Shown here: in pieces, positions 1-5,499 of the stretch
Numbering within the stretch: position 1 is the stretch's first letter
Layout: every line of letters starts with the position of its first letter
Origin: Chitinophaga pinensis
Lineage (GTDB): Bacteria; Bacteroidota; Bacteroidia; UKL13-3
Assembly (NCBI GenBank): GCA_943323675.2
Contig: CALPIR020000159.1
Coordinates: forward strand, 1 to 5,499
Length of the DNA stretch: 5,499 nt
Direction of reading: 5' to 3'
Notes under the pieces: generated by a model
Databases searched by the model: none
What the model was told of the DNA's origin: nothing
What the model saw: the letters and a program-made list of their open reading frames with translations, nothing else
Translations under genes and position numbers: made by a program

Positions 1-18
1 AAGTGTTACCCGATATAG
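1..18 (+). CDS. Possible C-terminal tail of an upstream gene
   Basis: In the frame beginning at base 1 the sequence reads KCYPI followed by TAG at 16-18, one base before the lipoprotein ATG at 20. If this is a real gene end, the lipoprotein gene would be the second member of a tightly spaced operon. Five codons are too few to tell, and this is recorded as a possibility only. Confidence 0.15.
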   Translation, partial: KCYPI

Positions 19-19
19 T

Positions 20-76
20 ATGAAAAAACTTGCACTAGGAATATTTTCAGCATTTGTCTTACTCAGTACATCTTGC
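20..76 (+). other. Signal peptide with lipobox (residues 1-19)
   Basis: Codons 1-19 encode a positively charged start (MKK), a hydrophobic core and LLSTSC ending in Cys19. The -3 residue is Ser rather than the usual Leu, so the lipobox is relaxed, but short signals of this kind are common in Bacteroidota lipoproteins. Cleavage is predicted just before Cys19. Confidence 0.75.
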
Positions 77-1660
77 ATTAAAGAAATTGAAGATACATTT
101 AATGATTTATCATCTATAAAAGGAATAACTACAAATCCAACAATTGCAGCTCCGTTAATTAATGCTACTGCTACGCTTAAGGATTTAATCGATGACTTCA
201 CGGGAGACTTAGATATATCGACAGATGCTGATGGGAAAATCATCTTGAAATTCAATTCTGTTGACAGCGTTCCAGAGAAACAGCATGTTCTACTGCCCGG
301 TATTAACTTCAGTTTTAATATCATCATGCCTCCAACAGAAGTTCCGACCTTTGAGGCTACTGGGAAATATAATCAAATTATAGCAAACGATGTTGCAATT
401 GCAATAAGCGGCAATAAAAGATTAGAGCGTGTAGTGGTTAATAAGGGCTCATTAAGTTTAAATGTAGGCTCAAGTTTCAAACATAATACCGTTGTTAAAA
501 TTTCGTATCCTGGTATTACAAAAAATGGTAAAGCATATTCGGATAGCTTTGTATTTGTTTATAATGGATCAACGCCTCCAAACATTCTTAGAAATGTAGA
601 TTTAGAAGGTTACGAAATAGATCTAACTAAAAACGGCAGTACTTACAATGTTTTTTCATACGAACTAGGTGTTGATATTACAAGAAATCCAGCCAATAAT
701 GTTGGGCTAACGGATAAAGTAAGTTTCACTCAAGACTTAATAGTAAATGAATATAAGCGAATAGAAGGTTATTTCGGGAAATTTGATATAGCGGAAATAA
801 AACAAACCAAGGAAATAGAATTGTTTGATAAAAAACTAGAGGGAAATGTTTTTGTAAAGAATCCAACTATCAATATCAAACTAACCAATTCTTTCGGATT
901 ACCCATTACAGCGAGAATAACAGAACTTTATGTTATATCAGGTGCTGGTGTGCAAACACCAATTCTGGTGAACATGTTTCAAGATACTTTTAATTTAGAT
1001 TATACAACAAACATTGGTCAAACCAGAATTACAGAGTATGTTATTGACAAAACCAATTCGAACATCTTTGATGTTATCAATACTGCACCCCAATATATTG
1101 TTTATAAAGTACTTTTTACTGCCAACTCAGATGATGTGCCTAGAGCAAATGTGATATCAGATTATACAACAGTTAAACAAGAAACTTATTTAGAATTACC
1201 TGTTGATATAAAAATTTTAAACTATGCGTTAGAAACAGAGGGTGATTTTGAACTTGGAAAATCCTTGTCTGATTTAGACTCAAACGGTGTATACGTGCAT
1301 TGGGCCGAAATTGTATCAGACCTAATGAATGAACTCCCATTAAATGCACAAATACAAATTTATATTGACGATAGCATTACGAATACGATTATTGATAGTG
1401 TATATAACCCGGCATACATCATTCCAGCTGCCGCAGTTAATTCGTTGGGTGAAGTTATTCAGCCAACAAAAGCTAAGGTAAGTAATATGATTACACGAGA
1501 ACACTACGAAAAGCTGATGAAAGGAAATAGGTATCGACTTCAAATTCGATTAAAAACACCAGAAACCAGTCCTGGAGTTTTCCCGTTTTTTAGTTTTTAT
1601 GACTTCCAAAAAATACACGTTAAACTTGGCGTTAGAACCAATATCACCTATCGAAAATAA
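20..1660 (+). CDS. Predicted envelope lipoprotein of unknown function, Bacteroidota type (546 aa)
   Basis: I do not recognise a named family. The N-terminus has two lysines, a hydrophobic stretch (residues 4-15) and a relaxed lipobox, LSTSC, with Cys19 as the likely lipidated residue. This predicts signal peptidase II processing and an envelope location. Charged residues follow the cysteine (IKEIED, 20-25), somewhat like lipoprotein surface-export signals known in Bacteroidota, so the protein may face outward. The mature chain looks largely beta-rich, with alternating hydrophobic and polar residues and no transmembrane helix after the signal. Residues 277-300 (around VKNPTINIKLTNSFGLP) loosely resemble a LEA14/WHy-like beta-sandwich pattern, which is a weak inference. 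No catalytic motif is visible. The ATG at 20 is chosen because the signal peptide begins there. The gene stops 21 bases before the DUF5723-like gene on the same strand, so the two are probably co-transcribed. Its promoter lies outside the window. Coding and lipoprotein calls are firm; function is unknown. Confidence 0.88.
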   Translation: MKKLALGIFSAFVLLSTSCIKEIEDTFNDLSSIKGITTNPTIAAPLINATATLKDLIDDFTGDLDISTDADGKIILKFNSVDSVPEKQHVLLPGINFSFNIIMPPTEVPTFEATGKYNQIIANDVAIAISGNKRLERVVVNKGSLSLNVGSSFKHNTVVKISYPGITKNGKAYSDSFVFVYNGSTPPNILRNVDLEGYEIDLTKNGSTYNVFSYELGVDITRNPANNVGLTDKVSFTQDLIVNEYKRIEGYFGKFDIAEIKQTKEIELFDKKLEGNVFVKNPTINIKLTNSFGLPITARITELYVISGAGVQTPILVNMFQDTFNLDYTTNIGQTRITEYVIDKTNSNIFDVINTAPQYIVYKVLFTANSDDVPRANVISDYTTVKQETYLELPVDIKILNYALETEGDFELGKSLSDLDSNGVYVHWAEIVSDLMNELPLNAQIQIYIDDSITNTIIDSVYNPAYIIPAAAVNSLGEVIQPTKAKVSNMITREHYEKLMKGNRYRLQIRLKTPETSPGVFPFFSFYDFQKIHVKLGVRTNITYRK

Positions 1661-1681
1661 GGCCTCCTAACCCAATATTTT

Positions 1682-1738
1682 ATGAAAAAAACTATAAAAT
1701 TATTTGCCTTTTTTTTATTGCCATTTTGCCTGCATGCG
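1682..1738 (+). other. Sec signal peptide of the DUF5723-like protein (residues 1-19)
   Basis: The start MKKTIK is followed by a hydrophobic core (LFAFFLLPF) and the cleavage-type sequence LHA, with Gln20 as the probable first mature residue. Cys16 is preceded by LPF, which is not a lipobox, so a signal peptidase I substrate is preferred. The stretch contains an A7 run (1685-1691) and a T8 run (1709-1716). Confidence 0.8.
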
Positions 1739-3043
1739 CAAATAGAAACTACGCTACCAGCATTATCAGCAACACATCAGGCCACATATATAAATCCTGC
1801 TATTTTACCAGCATTTTCAACTTCAATTGGCACACCATTAATGTCGGGATTTGGATTAAGCATTGGACTAAACGGATTGAATGCACGAACAGTCATCAGT
1901 AGTTTAGATGCTGATAGTTTTTTAAATATCCCCAAATTATATAACAATTTAAAAGGAGATAAAATTGAAATTGATGTTGCTGTGAATTACGAAATTTTCC
2001 ATGTGCGCTTTAAATGCAAAAATTGGTATTACGGCATCAACCTCAACACACGTAACATTACCAACGTAAGGCTATCAAACGAATTGATTGGACTGGTAGC
2101 TAATGGTAACGATTCGTATGCGGGAAGCACTTGGGATGCATCATCAACAGCTATAACCAACATTGCATTTAATGAGCTTGGTTTTAGCATGGCACGCAAC
2201 TTCTACCGATTTAATGTTGGTGGCAGAGCAAAATTATACCAAGGAATTGGTGTAACACAAACTAAAGATTTTACCTTAAAATTGAATCAACCCAAAACAC
2301 CAACAGAAGAAATATCTGTTATTGCAGGAGGTGTTATTAATACCGCAAGTATTGGTGTACTAACAGATAGTGTTAATGGAAGAGCAAGCACAAGTGATGA
2401 AAAAGCAATAGATGCTAAAAACTTTTATTCCATGGGCAATCTTGGTGCAGGTATCGACCTTGGTTTAACTTATGACGTAAACAACCGATTAACTTTAGGT
2501 GCATCCATAATTGATTTTGGATTTATTAATTGGACCAATAATGTAAATAATTATAGTATTAATAATGCGGATGTAAGATCGAATGGATTGAATAAGGAGC
2601 AAATAGATAGTGGTAAAAAGCTTAATGATTATTTAGACAGTTTATTTAATTTACTTAAGCCCAAGGTTAGTGAGAATAGTTTTACCACATTTATGCCTTG
2701 GCGTTTTTATATAACTGCCAATTACAAGTTTAATAGGCGCAATACAATTGGGGCTGTAATTCAAGGTCGTTATTTACTTGGTTCCATATTACCAGCCTAC
2801 ACTTTTAGTTACGCGCGCAAAATTGGTGATGGATTTCACCTTACGGCCAACTATAGTATTATTGGCAATAGTTATACTAACATTGGATTAGGCTGGTCGC
2901 TAAAAATGGGATCTGTGCAATGGTATCTAATACAAGATAACATACTCGCCTATTTTAAACCCGACCAATTCCAATTTATGAGCTTGCGTCTAGGCTTGAA
3001 TTTGGTATTTGGAGAAATTAGACGGCCTCTAAAAGTTTATTAA
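1682..3043 (+). CDS. DUF5723-like outer-membrane beta-barrel protein (453 aa)
   Basis: This is a secreted protein whose sequence resembles the Bacteroidota DUF5723 family, which I recognised by eye. Function is unknown; the family has the look of outer-membrane barrels such as PorV/FadL-like proteins. Residues 1-19 form a signal peptide, with likely cleavage after LHA and before Gln20. A conserved-looking N-terminal segment follows (ATYINPAILPAFSTSIGTP, 34-52), of the sort seen in this family. Further on come many amphipathic beta-strands with aromatic girdles, for example NWYYGINLNTRN (114-125), LGAGIDLGLTYDVNNRLTLG (254-273) and IIDFGFINW (276-284). The chain ends in a strand-like segment, FMSLRLGLNLVFGEIRRPL (432-450), fitting barrel closure near the C-terminus. 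Residues 300-330 are polar and probably helical or loop. The start at 1682 is fixed by the signal peptide. The gene lies 21 bases after the lipoprotein gene without a visible promoter between them, suggesting one operon. It could alternatively be a periplasmic beta protein, but a barrel is more likely. Confidence 0.85.
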   Translation: MKKTIKLFAFFLLPFCLHAQIETTLPALSATHQATYINPAILPAFSTSIGTPLMSGFGLSIGLNGLNARTVISSLDADSFLNIPKLYNNLKGDKIEIDVAVNYEIFHVRFKCKNWYYGINLNTRNITNVRLSNELIGLVANGNDSYAGSTWDASSTAITNIAFNELGFSMARNFYRFNVGGRAKLYQGIGVTQTKDFTLKLNQPKTPTEEISVIAGGVINTASIGVLTDSVNGRASTSDEKAIDAKNFYSMGNLGAGIDLGLTYDVNNRLTLGASIIDFGFINWTNNVNNYSINNADVRSNGLNKEQIDSGKKLNDYLDSLFNLLKPKVSENSFTTFMPWRFYITANYKFNRRNTIGAVIQGRYLLGSILPAYTFSYARKIGDGFHLTANYSIIGNSYTNIGLGWSLKMGSVQWYLIQDNILAYFKPDQFQFMSLRLGLNLVFGEIRRPLKVY

Positions 3044-3105
3044 AAAATACAACAGGCGTTTATATTTGCGCTTTGTTTTATTAAGTTACTCAAGAATATT
3101 TAAAG
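3044..3105 (+). promoter_or_regulatory. Intergenic promoter region before the biotin carboxylase gene, TATATTTG at 3061-3068
   Basis: TATATTTG at 3061-3068 matches the Bacteroidota -7 consensus TAnnTTTG exactly. About 21 bases upstream, TTTA at 3036-3039, inside the last codons of the DUF5723-like gene, is a one-mismatch candidate for the -33 TTTG box. Transcription would then start at about 3074-3077, giving a leader of about 30 bases. No strong Shine-Dalgarno site precedes the ATG at 3106; the upstream stretch is A/T-rich (TATTTAAAG), as is usual in Bacteroidota. The element suggests that the carboxylase and peptidase genes can be transcribed independently of the two genes before them. Start site and strength are inferred from consensus only. 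Confidence 0.65.
3051..3077 (+). repeat. Imperfect inverted repeat around the -7 element
   Basis: AACAGGCG at 3051-3058 can pair with CGCTTTGTT at 3069-3077, giving two 4-pair stems (one pair is G-U) separated by a single-base bulge, with a 10-base loop. A short T-rich run follows (3076-3079). It might act as a weak terminator for the upstream gene or as an operator, since the promoter element sits in the loop. In an AT-rich gap it could also be chance. Confidence 0.3.
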
Positions 3106-4599
3106 ATGAAAAAGATATTAGTTGCAAACCGTGGCGAAATAGCATTACGCGTTATGCGAACTGCCAAAGAACTAGGAATTAAAACGGTTGCGGTATATAG
3201 TGAAGCAGATAGAAATGCGCTTCATGTAAGATATGCAGATGAAGCCATTTGTATTGGTCCAGCGGCTTCTGCTCAATCATACTTAAAAATGGATACCATA
3301 CTTGAAGTATGTAAAAGTTTAAGCGTTGATGCAATACACCCTGGTTACGGTTTTTTAAGTGAGAACGCGGTTTTTGCCGATATGGTAGCTGCTGCCGGAA
3401 TCACTTTCATTGGTCCAACTGGTGATGCCATGAGAACCATGGGAAGCAAAATTGGAGCTAAGCAAGCTGTATCTAAGTTTAATGTCCCCATGGTGCCTGG
3501 TACACAAGAAGCATTAAGAGATATTGAGGAAGGTAAACGAATTGCAGCTTCTATTGGGTATCCCGTTTTAATTAAGGCCTCTGCAGGAGGTGGCGGTAAG
3601 GGAATGCGTGTTGTTGAAAAAGACGAAGAGTTTGAAGAACAAATAAAAATGGCGCAAGGCGAAGCAAAATCTGCCTTTGGTGATGATGCCGTTTTTATTG
3701 AAAAATATGTTGGCTCTCCCCGCCACATAGAAATACAAATATTAGGTGACAACCACGGTAATATTGTTTATCTTTTTGAGAGAGAGTGCAGCATACAACG
3801 TAGACATCAAAAATTAATTGAAGAGGCACCATCAAGTTGCTTAACACCAGAAATAAGAAAAGCAATGGGAGAAGCAGCAGTTAATGTTGCTAAAGCATGC
3901 AATTATACAGGTGCAGGAACTGTAGAATTTTTGGTTGATGAACAATTAAACTTCTACTTTTTGGAAATGAATACACGCCTACAAGTAGAACATCCAGTAA
4001 CCGAACAAATAGTAGGTTTAGACTTAGTTAAAGAACAAATACGTGTTGCTAAGGGAGAAAAACTTGGGTACACACAAGATGATTTGAGCATACATGGCCA
4101 TGCTATTGAATTGCGTGTTTGCGCTGAAGATCCAATGAATAATTTTTTACCAGATATTGGCAAGCTAAATACCTACAAAACACCACAAGGTTATGGTATT
4201 AGGGTTGATGATAGTTTTGAAGAAGGAATGGAAATTCCTATTCATTACGACCCAATGATAGCTAAATTAATTACTTTCGGTAAAACCCGTGAAGAAGCCA
4301 TCAGCAGAATGATTCGCGCAATAGACGATTATCATATTACTGGAATAGAAACCACACTGCAATTTGGTAAATATGTGATGCAACACCCAGCATTTATCAG
4401 TGGTAATTTTGATACCAAATTTATTGATAAACATTTCAATCCAGAAAAACTAAAACCAACATTTGATCACGCAGATGTTGCAGCATTAGCTGCAAGTGTT
4501 TTATTTAGTAGCGGGAATAAAAAACCGACAAATAGTAATAATAAAGGCATAGATGAGCCTACTAATATAAATTGGGTAAAAAACAGAAAGGCCTATTAA
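3106..4599 (+). CDS. accC: Biotin carboxylase subunit of an acyl-CoA carboxylase (AccC/PccA-like, 497 aa)
   Basis: This cytoplasmic ATP-grasp enzyme carboxylates biotin on a carrier protein using ATP and bicarbonate, as the first half-reaction of acetyl- or propionyl-CoA carboxylase. The chain starts with the canonical MKKILVANRGEIALRVMR. Domains in order are the N-terminal domain (about 1-110), ATP-grasp (about 115-325) and the C-terminal domain (about 335-442). Visible key residues, aligned by eye to E. coli AccC, are Lys115, Lys157 with the GGGGKGM loop (161-167), HQK with Lys236 (234-236), Glu274, Glu287 and Asn289 in EMNTRLQVEHP (287-297) with Arg291 and Glu295, and Arg337. All look intact, so the enzyme should be active. 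There is no biotinyl-lysine (AMKM) motif, so the carrier must be a separate protein; no carrier or carboxyltransferase gene is in the window. The HYDPMIAKLITFG segment (380-392) and the SEADRNALHVRYADEA segment (32-47) look closer to propionyl-CoA-type alpha subunits than to E. coli AccC. The tail at 450-497 exceeds the roughly 450-residue E. coli length. Family is certain; the acyl-CoA substrate is not. Confidence 0.96.
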   Translation: MKKILVANRGEIALRVMRTAKELGIKTVAVYSEADRNALHVRYADEAICIGPAASAQSYLKMDTILEVCKSLSVDAIHPGYGFLSENAVFADMVAAAGITFIGPTGDAMRTMGSKIGAKQAVSKFNVPMVPGTQEALRDIEEGKRIAASIGYPVLIKASAGGGGKGMRVVEKDEEFEEQIKMAQGEAKSAFGDDAVFIEKYVGSPRHIEIQILGDNHGNIVYLFERECSIQRRHQKLIEEAPSSCLTPEIRKAMGEAAVNVAKACNYTGAGTVEFLVDEQLNFYFLEMNTRLQVEHPVTEQIVGLDLVKEQIRVAKGEKLGYTQDDLSIHGHAIELRVCAEDPMNNFLPDIGKLNTYKTPQGYGIRVDDSFEEGMEIPIHYDPMIAKLITFGKTREEAISRMIRAIDDYHITGIETTLQFGKYVMQHPAFISGNFDTKFIDKHFNPEKLKPTFDHADVAALAASVLFSSGNKKPTNSNNKGIDEPTNINWVKNRKAY

Positions 4600-4600
4600 T

Positions 4601-4675
4601 ATGACCGCTAGATTTAAACTATCAAACCTGATCCTTTTATTTGTTTTTTGGGGCTTATCTGAAAATGCTTTTAGT
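4601..4675 (+). other. Predicted signal peptide of the M48 peptidase (residues 1-25)
   Basis: MTARFKLSN gives two basic residues, followed by a hydrophobic stretch (10-19) and a small-residue site A-F-S before Gln26. No cysteine lies at the cleavage point, so a soluble periplasmic product is preferred over a lipoprotein. An uncleaved N-terminal anchor is possible. Confidence 0.7.
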
Positions 4676-5499
4676 CAACAAGTAAATCATTACGAAGAAG
4701 TAAAAAGCAATGTGAATTTTCCTAAAGGATTTGATGAAACAAAATCAAAAGAGATTGTTGCAGCAGTTGCAATAGAAAAGTTAAACCTGATTAAAAATGG
4801 TAGAATTATTACTGATAAAAATTGGGAATCATACTTAACCGCAATAGTCAGTAAATTATTGCAAAACGAACCTTCCCTACTTAAGAAAATTAAAGTATGG
4901 TGTGTAAAAGATTTGTCGGCCAATGCGCTTTCTTTTATTGATGGAAGTATATACCTCAATCAGGGATTAGTTATCCATCTAAAAACAGAATCAGAACTTG
5001 CGTTTATTATAGCACATGAAATTGCGCATGTTATGAAGCAACATGCATTAAAAGAAATTGAGCTACAAAACAAAATTGCAAAAGCAGAAATAAATACAGA
5101 CAATTACGTAGGTCGAAATTACCGTAATCTCATTCATTCAAAAGAAAACGAATACGAGGCAGATGGTGTGGCACTAAAACTGGTTATTCAGGCTGGTTAT
5201 AATCCTAATATAGCCATTAATGCCCTTAACCTGCTAAATACCGACTCAAGTTTATTTTCAAGAATAAACATTGCCCAAATACTAAGTAATGAGATTGATA
5301 ATTCACTGGCAAAATTAGACAGTAGTGAATGGGCCAAAAGTAAAATACGTGATGAAAAGAAAAACTTAAAAATTGAAGTTAGTAATACGGACCAATTCTC
5401 CACTCATCCTGACATCACAAAGAGAATTATTTCACTTCGTGAGCAATTGACAATTTATGACCAGCCTGAGAATAGTCAACTGTTTCAGATAAAAGATAG
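4601..5499 (+). CDS. M48-family zinc metallopeptidase, secreted, 3' end beyond window (partial, 299 codons seen)
   Basis: The frame is open from the ATG at 4601 to the window edge, where it breaks off after codon 299 plus two bases. Residues 1-25 look like a signal peptide (hydrophobic LILLFVFWGL, then AFS before Gln26), which predicts a periplasmic enzyme. The zinc site is clear: AHEIAHVMKQH carries HEIAH at 139-143 with catalytic Glu140. The third ligand is probably Glu184 in ENEYEADGVAL (182-192), the M48 ExxxD signature. The family's late THP motif appears at 268-270 (FSTHPDITKRI), so the catalytic domain seems whole. M48 proteins of this kind (BepA- and LoiP-like) degrade or help assemble envelope proteins; that role is inferred here. 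The region after residue 285 is unseen and could hold TPRs or another domain. The start lies one base after the carboxylase stop codon, and AGAAAGG at 4585-4591 is a possible ribosome binding site 9 bases upstream, so translational coupling is likely. An exact ortholog name is not supportable. Confidence 0.92.
   Translation, partial: MTARFKLSNLILLFVFWGLSENAFSQQVNHYEEVKSNVNFPKGFDETKSKEIVAAVAIEKLNLIKNGRIITDKNWESYLTAIVSKLLQNEPSLLKKIKVWCVKDLSANALSFIDGSIYLNQGLVIHLKTESELAFIIAHEIAHVMKQHALKEIELQNKIAKAEINTDNYVGRNYRNLIHSKENEYEADGVALKLVIQAGYNPNIAINALNLLNTDSSLFSRINIAQILSNEIDNSLAKLDSSEWAKSKIRDEKKNLKIEVSNTDQFSTHPDITKRIISLREQLTIYDQPENSQLFQIKD

Noticed and set aside
1340..1543. Minus-strand reading frame of 67 codons inside the lipoprotein gene
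   Set aside because: It lies wholly within a well-supported gene on the other strand, has no promoter or recognisable motif, and is short enough to be chance.
1661..1681. GGCCTCCTAACCC between the first two genes as a ribosome binding site or terminator
   Set aside because: CCTCCT is the anti-Shine-Dalgarno sense, not a binding site, and no inverted repeat is present in the 21 bases.
3345..3752. Minus-strand reading frame of 135 codons opposite the biotin carboxylase gene
   Set aside because: It runs opposite conserved ATP-grasp codons, and its composition (Ser/Pro/Ala runs) is that of an antisense shadow.
3954..4163. Minus-strand reading frame of 69 codons opposite the biotin carboxylase gene
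   Set aside because: Antisense shadow of the conserved EMNTRLQVEHP region; no independent evidence of coding.
4690..5403. Two minus-strand reading frames (4690-4959 and 5197-5403) opposite the peptidase gene
   Set aside because: The + strand frame carries a signal peptide, HEIAH and the ENEYEAD motif, so it is the real gene; the opposite frames show nothing recognisable.
5497..5499. TAG as the last three bases, which could look like the end of the peptidase gene
   Set aside because: It is out of frame: the peptidase frame has GAT at 5495-5497 and then two leftover bases. Ending there would need a frameshift after about base 5475, for which there is no sign.

Overview
The window is AT-rich and densely coded, with every supported gene on the + strand. 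It most likely comes from a member of the Bacteroidota. The evidence is an outer-membrane protein resembling the DUF5723 family, a Bacteroidota-style lipoprotein rich in charged residues just after the lipidated cysteine, an exact TAnnTTTG promoter element before the carboxylase gene, and little use of Shine-Dalgarno sites. Genus cannot be judged from the sequence.

Layout: (i) bases 20-1660 encode a 546-residue predicted lipoprotein of unknown function. (ii) After a 21-base gap, bases 1682-3043 encode a 453-residue secreted beta-barrel-like protein resembling DUF5723. (iii) A 62-base intergenic region follows and holds a good Bacteroidota promoter within a small imperfect inverted repeat. (iv) Bases 3106-4599 encode a complete biotin carboxylase subunit (AccC/PccA-like, 497 residues). 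(v) One base after its stop codon begins a signal-peptide-bearing M48 zinc metallopeptidase, which is still open where the window ends. The first 18 bases may be the tail of another upstream gene.

The window seems to hold two transcription units. The first would place a lipoprotein and a beta-barrel protein in the cell envelope, and their tight spacing suggests a shared job that is not known. The second links a cytoplasmic enzyme of acyl-CoA carboxylation to an envelope peptidase by near-overlap. Co-expression is likely, but no shared pathway is evident. No RNA genes, mobile elements, CRISPR arrays or long repeats were seen. Nothing here clearly amounts to a new system. The most open questions are the function of the lipoprotein/DUF5723 pair and which carboxylase the biotin carboxylase serves.
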